A DNA stretch of 7,828 nt from Pyrinomonadaceae bacterium (GCA_025929655.1 JAICPV010000085.1:1-7828), one strand, 5' to 3'; positions 1-6,055 are shown, counted from the stretch's first letter. Numbers and translations: made by a program. The notes: generated by a model not told the origin, from the sequence alone.

Positions 1-453
1 AACGAGATCGTGCTCGATTTTTACGATCGGCTGAAGTCGGTTTCCCGCGGCTACGCGTCGCTCGATTATCATCTTTCGGGCTATCAGGTCAGCAAGCTCG
101 TCAAGCTTGACGTCCTCGTCTCCGGCGAACCGGTCGACGCGCTTTCTCTGATCTTGCATATCGACACCGCCACGGCCAAAGGCCGCCTGCTGACCGCGAA
201 AATGAAGGAACTTATCCCGCGACAGATGTTCGAGGTCGCTATTCAGGCCGCGATAGGCAACAAGGTCATTGCCCGCGAAACCGTCAAAGCGATGGGCAAG
301 AACGTCATCGCCAAATGCTATGGCGGCGACATCTCGCGCAAACGCAAGCTGCTCGAAAAACAAAAAGAAGGCAAAAAGCGAATGAAAAAAGTCGGCCGCG
401 TCGAGATCCCTCAGGAGGCTTTTCTGGCCGTGCTGAAAGTGAATGAAAATTAG
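1..453 (+). CDS. lepA: Elongation factor 4 (LepA), C-terminal part
   Basis: This is the last 150 residues of LepA, a translational GTPase that binds the ribosome and is proposed to act on stalled or mis-translocated complexes. The gene enters from the left edge already open, so the GTPase and EF-G-like domains lie outside the window. What is visible is the end of the EF-G-like domain V (RGYASLDYHLSGYQ) and the LepA-specific C-terminal domain. The C-terminal domain carries the hallmark KCYGGDISRKRKLLEKQKEGK stretch, followed by KRMKKVGRVEIPQEAFLAVL and ending in LKVNEN. This basic tail contacts the tRNA/rRNA region in known structures. The ending is the normal length and intact. A strong hairpin terminator follows 13 bases after the stop, so lepA is probably the last gene of its transcript. 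Identification is secure because the C-terminal domain is unique to this family. Confidence 0.97.
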   Translation, partial: NEIVLDFYDRLKSVSRGYASLDYHLSGYQVSKLVKLDVLVSGEPVDALSLILHIDTATAKGRLLTAKMKELIPRQMFEVAIQAAIGNKVIARETVKAMGKNVIAKCYGGDISRKRKLLEKQKEGKKRMKKVGRVEIPQEAFLAVLKVNEN

Positions 454-466
454 TTGGTACCAACGG

Positions 467-493
467 AAAAGGCCGCGGATTTCGCGGCCTTTT
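467..493. terminator. Bidirectional Rho-independent terminator
   Basis: The arms AAAAGGCCGCG (467-477) and CGCGGCCTTTT (483-489 plus 490-493) pair perfectly over 11 bp around a five-base loop. The A-tract at one end and T-tract at the other make it work in either direction. It lies between the lepA stop (453) and the stop of the convergent small secreted gene (513), so it can end both transcripts. A separate ten-base palindrome, TTGGTACCAA (454-463), directly abuts the lepA stop; its role is unknown. Confidence 0.85.
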
Positions 494-512
494 CATATGA
501 GATCCCAAAGCA

Positions 513-836
513 TTACGGTATCAAAACTCTGGTCCGCTGAGACTCGATCCGCGCGTTTATCTTGTCCCAGTATTCGTGCATCGCGTATACATGTACGTTG
601 GACCCTTCCGCCGCGTATCGGCCGCTGATCTGGCGCAGCTCCGTCGACGAAAAACTGAAGATCGATTCGAAAACCGGGCCGTCGAGAGCTACCTTGGACT
701 CTCGCCTTTCGACTATCGAATCAGTAAAACCTTTTGAAATATTTGCTGCCTTCTGGCCGCTCGCGTAGTCGACCTGAGACATACCGATGGCAACGGTGAC
801 AGCCACCACAAACGAAATGGATAATAGCCTTTTCAT
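513..836 (-). CDS. Small secreted protein of unknown function
   Basis: This encodes 107 residues I do not recognise. The N-terminus is a convincing Sec signal peptide: MKR, then a hydrophobic core (LLSISFVVAVTVAIGM, about residues 4-19), then a polar stretch with a likely cleavage near ASG-Q (residues 26-28). The mature part would be about 80 residues, mixed charge, no cysteine, and no repeat or motif that I can name. It contains an FSSTELRQISGRYAAEG segment and ends in RTRVLIP. The start is well supported: GGAGGT (complement of 841-846) sits four bases before the ATG. The gene stands alone, converging on lepA across a shared terminator and diverging from the membrane-protein gene at 983. It is probably periplasmic or exported. 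The signal peptide, strong ribosome binding site and terminator make it very likely real despite its size. Confidence 0.75.
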   Translation of the reverse strand: MKRLLSISFVVAVTVAIGMSQVDYASGQKAANISKGFTDSIVERRESKVALDGPVFESIFSFSSTELRQISGRYAAEGSNVHVYAMHEYWDKINARIESQRTRVLIP

Positions 837-840
837 ATCG

Positions 841-846
841 ACCTCC
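841..846 (-). promoter_or_regulatory. Ribosome binding site of the small secreted gene
   Basis: The complement reads GGAGGT, followed by CGAT and the ATG (834-836). This near-perfect Shine-Dalgarno sequence fixes the start of the small secreted protein and suggests efficient translation. Confidence 0.75.
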
Positions 847-857
847 GTATAAATGCG

Positions 858-873
858 GACGAGACCTCTCGTC
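858..873. promoter_or_regulatory. Inverted repeat upstream of the small secreted gene
   Basis: GACGAGA (858-864) and TCTCGTC (867-873) form a seven-base inverted repeat around a two-base centre. It lies 11 bases upstream of the ribosome binding site of the minus-strand gene, inside the 146-bp divergent intergenic region (837-982). The position and 16-bp dyad suit an operator or a 5'-leader hairpin. I see no convincing -35/-10 pair on either strand to decide between these. Confidence 0.4.
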
Positions 874-982
874 GATATGTAAGGCGTGACGGCGAGCGAA
901 ACGGTATCAGGGCCCGGAGCCCAAACTGGATCGATACTATTATCGCTATGAAGGGTGTTTTGGAGTAATCTTCCCGTGAACG

Positions 983-1567
983 ATGTTCGCGCCTTACGAA
1001 AAGATCAAGCACATGGTGAACTGGCTCGTCGGGGTCAGGATCATCACGCGGCCGGACCAGTTGATCATCGAGGACCGGAGGCTGACATGGCCGATGCTTT
1101 TGAGCATGCTCGGGGTGGTCCTGTTCCCGCTGGCGTTTGTTTTTCGTTATTTTGTCGGGGAAGGCGTGGCGATCGATTCAACCGGGAATTGGTTATTGGG
1201 CGTCGCTACGCTCGTATGCATCGCTTTGTCGTTTCGCGGCACGCTGCGGGAATTGTATGTATTCGATAAACCGTCGGACACCTATCATTTCGCCCGGCAG
1301 TTTCTATACAAAAAGGAAGTCATCGAGGGGACGATCTCCCAATTTCGCGGCGCGGGTGTCGTGACGACCGTAACCGAAGATGGTGAAGGCAATGAGAGGA
1401 CGAGGCATTCGGTCGTGCTGCGGCAAACCGGCCTGCTTTTTGGAGCTTCGCCCGATCAGCCGATACGCGAATCAAAACCGGCACTCAATTTCTGGAAAAC
1501 CGAGGCACGCATCGCGCAGGCGATCCACAAGTTTCTTGATATCCCGCGCGTCGACGCGTCCGACTAG
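983..1567 (+). CDS. Two-helix membrane protein with probable PH-like domain
   Basis: This encodes 194 residues with no family I can name with certainty. A short amphipathic and basic N-terminal segment (1-35) is followed by two membrane helices at about residues 37-57 and 70-85, separated by a short loop. A soluble region of about 105 residues follows. It alternates short beta-strand-like stretches (RELYVFDK, VIEGTISQFRGAGVV, RTRHSVVLRQTG) and ends in a helix, ARIAQAIHKFLDIPR. That layout, two helices then a beta-rich domain then an 'ia..i..fLdip' end helix, matches bacterial membrane-anchored PH-like proteins; this is inference from pattern. Start: a stop lies in frame two codons upstream of ATG 983, so nothing earlier is possible. 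GGAG (962-965) is rather far, 17 bases, so translation initiation may be weak, or M11 (1013) may be the start. The stop overlaps that of the convergent M19 gene. Confidence 0.75.
   Translation: MFAPYEKIKHMVNWLVGVRIITRPDQLIIEDRRLTWPMLLSMLGVVLFPLAFVFRYFVGEGVAIDSTGNWLLGVATLVCIALSFRGTLRELYVFDKPSDTYHFARQFLYKKEVIEGTISQFRGAGVVTTVTEDGEGNERTRHSVVLRQTGLLFGASPDQPIRESKPALNFWKTEARIAQAIHKFLDIPRVDASD
1564..1567. other. Shared CTAG: overlapping convergent stop codons
   Basis: The four bases CTAG hold the TAG stop of the plus-strand membrane-protein gene (1565-1567) and, on the other strand, the TAG stop of the M19 gene (1564-1566). No intergenic space, and so no separate terminator, lies between the two convergent genes. 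Confidence 0.9.
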
Positions 1568-2688
1568 GCCGTTGCGCCCGACAGGACGCGGATCCAATTC
1601 CCGCCCATTATCTTTTCCAGCTCGGCCGGTTTGAAGCCTGCTTTTTCCAACGCGCGATGGATGGTGTGCATGCGGTCGATGTTGTTGAGTTCGGGGATGG
1701 CTACGTGTTCGGGCCGGCGGTCGAAGCCGAGGACGCCCATTTTCGCTATCGAATCCCACCAAGCGAAATAGTTCTTCACGGCTTTCGCGTTATCACCTTT
1801 TTCTTTGATCACGTTCTCTTCGCCCGTGAGCGGGAAGTCGTTCGCTATACCTACTGCGTTAATACCCCCGACGCGTGCGACGTGTTTGATCTGCTTTACG
1901 TAATGATCGACGGTCGGCACCGGATCGGTCGTGAGCCAAAAACTCATCATAAAAACGCCCATCACGCCGCCGGTGTTCGCGATCGCGCGGATCACCCCGT
2001 CCGGCGCGCAGCGTGCATTGTTGACGAAAAAGCGAGCAGCCCCGTGCGAGAGGATCATCGGCCCCCGGCAGGCCTTTGCTGTGTCCAAAGCAGTTTGATC
2101 AGAAGCGTGCGACAGGTCCGGGATGATCCCCGCGGAGTTCAGCCGTTCGACCGCTTCAACGCCCATCTTCGTCAGTCCGGACGGATTCTTTTCGATACCG
2201 CCGCCCGCGAGCGGATTATTGTGATGATGCGTCAGCTGCAGCACGCGAAGGCCGGCATCGCGAAACGCCTCGATGCGGCCGAGGTCGTCCGCGATCATTT
2301 CGCCTCCGCCCTGTACCTGAAAAAAGACCGCCGTCTTGTTCTCTTTGAAAGCCTGCTCTATCCGGCGTCCGTCGGTCGCGTGAAGCGCCGCCGAACGCTT
2401 GCGGAGCTCGTCGCGCAGAACGTTCATCTTTTTCACAGTCTCGCGGAACGAACGAACCCACCTGGTGCTTCCGTCCGGGCCCTTTATCTCTTCAGGCGCC
2501 GACACGTCGAGCAGGTATCCTGAAAGCCCAGACGACCGAATCACATCGTCCTTCGGCAGATCCAGGCAGAGGCCGTCGACGAACGGATACGGCGTCTTTG
2601 TCACAGGCGTCTGTCCGTTGACGGCCGCAGTTAAAGCCGCGAGGGCTGCCGATCGAAGGAATGTTCTTCGGTCTAGAATAAACGTCAT
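1564..2688 (-). CDS. Tat-exported M19 (membrane dipeptidase-like) family protein, atypical metal site
   Basis: This encodes 374 residues of peptidase family M19, the zinc-dependent dipeptidases of the amidohydrolase fold that include renal dipeptidase. Residues 1-25 form a twin-arginine signal (DRRTFLRSAALAALTAAVNG), so the folded protein is probably exported. Family landmarks are DLSHAS (191-196, His194), ILSHGAARF (212-220, His215), an Arg at 226, ANDF (282-285, Asp284) and the C-terminal MGGNWIRVL (361-369). Two expected metal ligands look changed. The usual N-terminal DGHxDLP region reads VDGLCLDLP (37-45), losing the His, and the bridging Glu of the usual EGG motif is Gln126 in VQGG. It may therefore bind one metal, use other ligands, or not be a classical dipeptidase. 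It starts five bases after the upstream glycosyltransferase stop with no strong ribosome binding site, suggesting translational coupling. It is the last gene of the minus-strand operon. Confidence 0.85.
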   Translation of the reverse strand: MTFILDRRTFLRSAALAALTAAVNGQTPVTKTPYPFVDGLCLDLPKDDVIRSSGLSGYLLDVSAPEEIKGPDGSTRWVRSFRETVKKMNVLRDELRKRSAALHATDGRRIEQAFKENKTAVFFQVQGGGEMIADDLGRIEAFRDAGLRVLQLTHHHNNPLAGGGIEKNPSGLTKMGVEAVERLNSAGIIPDLSHASDQTALDTAKACRGPMILSHGAARFFVNNARCAPDGVIRAIANTGGVMGVFMMSFWLTTDPVPTVDHYVKQIKHVARVGGINAVGIANDFPLTGEENVIKEKGDNAKAVKNYFAWWDSIAKMGVLGFDRRPEHVAIPELNNIDRMHTIHRALEKAGFKPAELEKIMGGNWIRVLSGATA

Positions 2689-2693
2689 AAGCT

Positions 2694-4421
2694 TTACTTT
2701 TGCATCTCGTTTGTTACAAGAACAACCTGCGGTTCCCGCCTTTCCGAAAACAGTTCGTTCAATCTAACGCGAAGCAGCGGCCGCGATGCAATTACGCGTG
2801 TTTCGGCCGCAAGTTTCGGCCTGATCGCTTCATATTCGTTTGCGGTCATTATCATGTACGCTGGTTTATCGTCCGCGAACAGCGCGGTCATTTCTACCTC
2901 GTGAAAATATTCGAGCACTGGGCGCTGCAAGTAGAAAACCATCGTCGGCGCCGTGTAGCGATAATACCCAACGCGGGCATCGGGCCCGGCGTTTTGTGTT
3001 ATCACTTCCGACAGGGCTTTGACGGGCTTGTATCTTTCGAAATCGGGCAGCACGACGATGACGAAAGCCAACATTATGGCGACGAGGGCCCAGAGCTGCG
3101 AGTAGACAGCGAACTCCGGTTTCCTAATAAGTGCGAACACGATCGTTGAGAGCCCGCCCGCGAGCAGGATCGTTCCGAGCAGGTCGATACCGGCGAGATC
3201 GATCGATGACCGAGTCGATGTGAGATAAATGAACGCCCCGCCGATCAATGCGAGCAAACTGCCGGTCGCGACAAATATCCATCGCAGCCAGTCGGCACGT
3301 TTTTCGATGAATGTATTGAGCAGCACACCGACCAGAACGGCGACAGCCACAAACGTCGGCATCACGTACTGATCCTGTTGATTTCGCGACAGCGAATAGA
3401 AACCAACGATCACGACGATCCAGATCGCGAGCAGCAGCGCAACGCTCACACTGCGCGCCGGTTTGGTCGCCACAGCCGTCTTTTCAGCACCACCTGCGGT
3501 AGCGAGCCGTTTACCGTTAGTAACAATTGATTCACCCGAACCAAGTATCCGCTCGCCGATCTGCCTCCAAAACACCAGGCAAACCACCGCAGCTATCATC
3601 AGCAGCGACCACGGGAACAGATCTCCGAGCATCGTCTGCACATAAAAGAAGCTTCGCCGCGGTCCCCAGCCATCGTCGGTGTAACGCGATATGTTTTCGT
3701 TGAGGATGAACGAGACGATGTAATTGCCGCCGTGTCTTTGAAAGACGAGCAGGTACCACGGAATAACAATTGCCAAAAAGATCACGATGCCTGTCGGCAT
3801 CATCATCTTGCCGATCTCGCGCAACCGTTTTTCAAAGAGCAAATAGATGAGAAAAACCGCGCCGGGCAAAACCACCGCGATCGGACCCTTCGTCATGAAA
3901 CCAAGTCCGACGCTTGCGTACATCAAGCAGAGCCAGAGCTTTCTTCTCGCCGGACGCAATTCGGAAAGCACGAAAAACATCAGCGTCAGGCCCATGAAAA
4001 GCGAGAGAAAAACGTCGATGGATGTACGCCGCGAATGCATCAGAAAACGCGGCAGCGTTGCCATCACGAGAGCCGCCCATAGACCGGCCTGCACGCCCCA
4101 CCCGGCTCGCCCGATCACGAACGCGGCCGCGATCAAACCCATCGCCCCGAGCACGATCGGCAGGCGTTCCGACCATTCCGAAACACCGAAAATGTGGTAC
4201 GAGACTGCGACGATCCAATACGTCAGCGGTGGCTTGTTGAAACGCGGGTTCCCGTTAAAGCTCGGGCTGACGTAATCGCCCGTCTCGATCATCACTCGCG
4301 GCGTCTCGGCATAGAACGCCTCGTTCGCGTCCCACAGCGTCGAATCGCCGATACCGATCCAATACGGAACGATCGCGGCTGCCAGTAAAATGTAAAGGAC
4401 GTTAGATCTCCGGTTCGACAT
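2694..4421 (-). CDS. ArnT/PMT-type membrane glycosyltransferase (GT-C fold)
   Basis: This encodes a 575-residue polytopic membrane protein of the PMT_2/ArnT superfamily, enzymes that move a sugar from a polyprenyl-phosphate carrier onto lipid A, protein or another acceptor at the outer face of the membrane. Signature regions are LWDANEAFYAETPRVM (29-44, first periplasmic loop), PRFNKPPLTYW (59-69), the MTKGP segment (176-180), and SRNQQDQYVMP (345-355), equivalent to the conserved 'S...K...Y.LP' loop. About 11-13 membrane helices are apparent, followed by a soluble C-terminal region from about 460. A hydrophilic, low-complexity loop (about 289-322) interrupts the helix array. The catalytic acidic pair of the first loop, usually D-E, reads N33-E34, with Asp31 just before. 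The acceptor and sugar cannot be told from sequence. It lies 81 bases after the phosphohexomutase and five bases before the M19 gene, all co-directional. The start is supported by AAGGA ten bases upstream. Confidence 0.88.
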   Translation of the reverse strand: MSNRRSNVLYILLAAAIVPYWIGIGDSTLWDANEAFYAETPRVMIETGDYVSPSFNGNPRFNKPPLTYWIVAVSYHIFGVSEWSERLPIVLGAMGLIAAAFVIGRAGWGVQAGLWAALVMATLPRFLMHSRRTSIDVFLSLFMGLTLMFFVLSELRPARRKLWLCLMYASVGLGFMTKGPIAVVLPGAVFLIYLLFEKRLREIGKMMMPTGIVIFLAIVIPWYLLVFQRHGGNYIVSFILNENISRYTDDGWGPRRSFFYVQTMLGDLFPWSLLMIAAVVCLVFWRQIGERILGSGESIVTNGKRLATAGGAEKTAVATKPARSVSVALLLAIWIVVIVGFYSLSRNQQDQYVMPTFVAVAVLVGVLLNTFIEKRADWLRWIFVATGSLLALIGGAFIYLTSTRSSIDLAGIDLLGTILLAGGLSTIVFALIRKPEFAVYSQLWALVAIMLAFVIVVLPDFERYKPVKALSEVITQNAGPDARVGYYRYTAPTMVFYLQRPVLEYFHEVEMTALFADDKPAYMIMTANEYEAIRPKLAAETRVIASRPLLRVRLNELFSERREPQVVLVTNEMQK

Positions 4422-4425
4422 TTGT

Positions 4426-4520
4426 AAGAGATCCTTTGCGAACTCTGCGAATCGCTCGGTGGTCTGCGTTCATCAAAGATTCAACACAGAGGCCGCCGAG
4501 GTTTACGCGGAGGACGCCGA
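4426..4520. repeat. Dispersed-type repeat spanning the mutase/glycosyltransferase junction
   Basis: This is an imperfect inverted repeat made of ACAGAG/CTCTG-type words. The left arm CTCGGTGGTCTGCGTT (4455-4470) pairs with the right arm AACACAGAGGCCGCCGAG (4483-4500), with a two-base bulge, around CATCAAAGATTC. Flanks of the same style continue on both sides (CTTTGCGAACTCTGCG at 4434-4449; GTTTACGCGGAGGACGCCGAG at 4501-4521). The composition resembles the dispersed intergenic repeats I know from acidobacterial and other environmental genomes. That comparison is from memory and cannot be searched here, and there is no second copy in this window. It overlaps the last few codons of the phosphohexomutase and reaches almost to the glycosyltransferase start. 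Confidence 0.6.
4432..4436 (-). promoter_or_regulatory. Ribosome binding site of the glycosyltransferase, inside the repeat
   Basis: The complement reads AAGGA, ten bases before the ATG (4419-4421). It is the only purine-rich candidate near this start, and it lies inside the flank of the dispersed-type repeat. Spacing is slightly long but acceptable. Confidence 0.5.
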
Positions 4521-5882
4521 GCTGCTCGCTTTTTCAACTTCGTTTTCTACGGTCTCGCGTATCGAGGCCAGTGCATATTCAGACGATGCCTCGAATCGCA
4601 GCACAAGCATAGCCTGTGTATTCGACGCACGGACGAGACCCCAGCCGTACTCGAAATTGATACGTGCGCCGTCGATCGTGATAACTTCATTCGTTTTTGA
4701 AAAGTGATCGGCTATCTGCTGGACGACGTCGAACTTGATTTGGTCTGAGCACATCACACGCAGTTCGGGCGTCGAGAATGTTTTTGGAATGTCACTCAAC
4801 AGTTCAGAAAGTTTTTTATCCGTATTCGACAGGATCTCTAAAACACGAGCGGCCGCATATGTCGCGTCGTCAAATCCGTAAAACCTGTCCGCAAAGAAGA
4901 TATGGCCGCTCATTTCGCCCGCGAGCACCGCGCCGGTTTCCTTCATCTTTGCCTTTATCAGCGAATGTCCGGCCTTCCACATCACGGCTTTGCCGCCGTG
5001 TTTTTCGATCTCGTCGAAAAGCGTCTGCGAACATTTCACTTCGGCGATGATCGTCGAACCGGGACGTTCGGCAAGAACCGAGCGTGAGAGCAAGATCATC
5101 AGTTCGTCGCCCCAAATTATCCTGCCGTTTGCATCAATGACACCGATGCGGTCGCCGTCACCGTCGAATGCGAGGCCGATGTCTGCGTTGTGTTCACGAA
5201 CCGCATTAATTACGTCAGCCAGGTTTTCTTTCACGGTCGGGTCGGGATGATGATTTGGAAATGTAGAATCTGGTTCAGTGAAGAGCTTGATCAATTCGAC
5301 ATCGAGCTTTTCCAGTACGGGAATTGCGGTTACGCCGGCCATTCCGTTACCGGCATCGATGACGGCTTTGAGTTTCCGGGGGCCGAAGGAGATGCGGGAA
5401 AGAATGTCGTGGCAATATTTGCCGATCACATTTTCGGATTCCAAAATACCGAACTGGCCGCCCGCTAACGCAGGCGGTTCTGACAGAGCGATCTGCTTGA
5501 TCTCTTGTATCTGCGAACCGAAGAGCGCGTCTTTGCCGAGCACGATCTTGAAACCGTTATGGTCGGGCGGATTGTGAGAGCCGGTGATCATCACGCCGCC
5601 GTCCGTTTTGTAAGCGAAGACCGTGTGATACAGAACGGGCGTCGGCACCATCCCGATCGAGAGGACATCGATGCCGCACGAAACAATGGCAGAAGTAAAA
5701 ATCTCGCAAAATCGCGGCGAGCTTTCACGCGCGTCGTAGCCGATCGCGATACGCTTTGCGTTGTTCCGTCGAAAAAACGACGCGATCGCCTGTGCGAGAC
5801 CGGAAACAGATTCATCGGTTAGCTGCGTGCCGACAATTCCTCGGATGTCGTATTCTCGGAAAATATGCGGGTCGATCCTCAT
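4503..5882 (-). CDS. Phosphomannomutase/phosphoglucomutase
   Basis: This encodes 459 residues of the alpha-D-phosphohexomutase superfamily, close in length to AlgC-type enzymes (about 460). These interconvert hexose 6- and 1-phosphates through a phosphoserine, in the cytoplasm. All four domain signatures are intact: the phosphoserine loop ITGSHNPPDHNGFK (99-112, Ser102), the magnesium loop DGDGDR (240-245), the sugar-specificity loop GEMSGH (322-327) and the phosphate-binding loop RASNTQ (418-423). The N-terminal FREYDIRGIVG is typical. GEMSGH favours the mannose/glucose dual-specificity type, but the preferred substrate is not certain. Two oddities: residues 134-142 (SEPPALAGG) are encoded by a palindromic element inserted in a linker, and the final SSSASSA tail with the stop codon comes partly from a dispersed-type repeat. 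It is the first gene of the operon and probably supplies a hexose 1-phosphate for the activated sugar used downstream. The start has only a weak GGAC-like ribosome binding site. Confidence 0.93.
   Translation of the reverse strand: MRIDPHIFREYDIRGIVGTQLTDESVSGLAQAIASFFRRNNAKRIAIGYDARESSPRFCEIFTSAIVSCGIDVLSIGMVPTPVLYHTVFAYKTDGGVMITGSHNPPDHNGFKIVLGKDALFGSQIQEIKQIALSEPPALAGGQFGILESENVIGKYCHDILSRISFGPRKLKAVIDAGNGMAGVTAIPVLEKLDVELIKLFTEPDSTFPNHHPDPTVKENLADVINAVREHNADIGLAFDGDGDRIGVIDANGRIIWGDELMILLSRSVLAERPGSTIIAEVKCSQTLFDEIEKHGGKAVMWKAGHSLIKAKMKETGAVLAGEMSGHIFFADRFYGFDDATYAAARVLEILSNTDKKLSELLSDIPKTFSTPELRVMCSDQIKFDVVQQIADHFSKTNEVITIDGARINFEYGWGLVRASNTQAMLVLRFEASSEYALASIRETVENEVEKASSSASSA
5457..5483. 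repeat. Small palindromic element in frame within the phosphohexomutase gene
   Basis: CCGCCCGC (5458-5465) and GCAGGCGG (5470-5477) pair at seven of eight positions around the loop TAAC. On the coding (minus) strand it is read as SEPPALAGG (residues 134-142 of the mutase) without breaking the frame. The unit, a GC-rich hairpin followed by TTCTGAC, resembles small dispersed elements that give PPALAGG/PPANAGG peptides in various environmental bacteria. This is from memory and needs a genome search. No second copy is visible in this window. Confidence 0.5.
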
Positions 5883-5913
5883 CTACAGTCCGGTCCGAAA
5901 CAGATACGCATTC

Positions 5914-5938
5914 ATTACCAATTAACAATTACCAATTA
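5914..5938. repeat. Two direct copies of ATTACCAATTA
   Basis: ATTACCAATTA occurs at 5914-5924 and again at 5928-5938, separated by ACA. This AT-rich pair contrasts with the GC-rich surroundings. It lies 32 bases upstream of the mutase start in the divergent region (5883-6055). It could be a regulator site, part of the operon promoter, or a fragment of an AT-rich dispersed repeat. On the minus strand, TTGTTA followed 16 bases later by TATCTG is only a weak promoter match. Confidence 0.5.
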
Positions 5939-5971
5939 GGGCCGCTTTTTTTAAGCTCACAGCGCTGCGTT

Positions 5972-5980
5972 TGATATACT
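5972..5980 (+). promoter_or_regulatory. Extended -10 promoter of the VWA gene pair
   Basis: TGATATACT is a good extended -10 element (TGn followed by TATACT at 5975-5980). No clear -35 is present at 17 bases; TTTAAG (5950-5955) at 19 is weak, which an extended -10 can tolerate. It lies 76 bases upstream of the preferred VWA start at 6056. The leader contains a small GGGGC/GCCCC hairpin (5994-6007). Confidence 0.5.
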
Positions 5981-6055
5981 AACGAGTTTCGTGGGGGCAA
6001 CAGCCCCAGCCTTTCGGGCATCGAAATTATGCGTTATTCGAGGTATCTCCAGCCA

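Noticed and set aside
443..628. A 61-codon plus-strand frame after lepA
   Set aside because: It runs through the terminator hairpin and antisense to the small secreted gene, and has no ribosome binding site.
910..943. Possible promoter (TATTAT at 938-943) and GGGC/GCCC hairpin for the gene at 983
   Set aside because: There is no matching -35 at a proper distance and the stem is only four base pairs, so it is too weak to list as a feature.
1657..2523. A 288-codon open frame on the plus strand
   Set aside because: It lies entirely antisense to the M19 gene. Its translation has no domain-like pattern and is rich in Arg/His/Val, as expected from codon bias of the opposite strand. The M19 frame has clear family motifs.
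2700..3149. A 149-codon plus-strand open frame opposite the glycosyltransferase C-terminus
   Set aside because: It has no ribosome binding site or recognisable features and is rich in Cys/His/Arg shadow composition. The opposite strand encodes the conserved membrane protein.
3732..4275. Overlapping plus-strand frames of 116 and 142 codons opposite the glycosyltransferase N-terminal half
   Set aside because: Both are shadows of the glycosyltransferase gene. Their translations are highly polar with no structure suggestive of a protein family.
4459..4707. An 82-codon plus-strand open frame starting in the dispersed-type repeat
   Set aside because: Its start (NTEAAEVYAEDAE) is what such repeats give when translated, and the rest is antisense to the mutase C-terminus.
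6029..6055. Nine-codon N-terminal extension of the first VWA protein (MRYSRYLQP)
   Set aside because: ATG 6029 has no good ribosome binding site, and the extension would precede an otherwise complete signal peptide. ATG 6056 has GAGGT at usable spacing.
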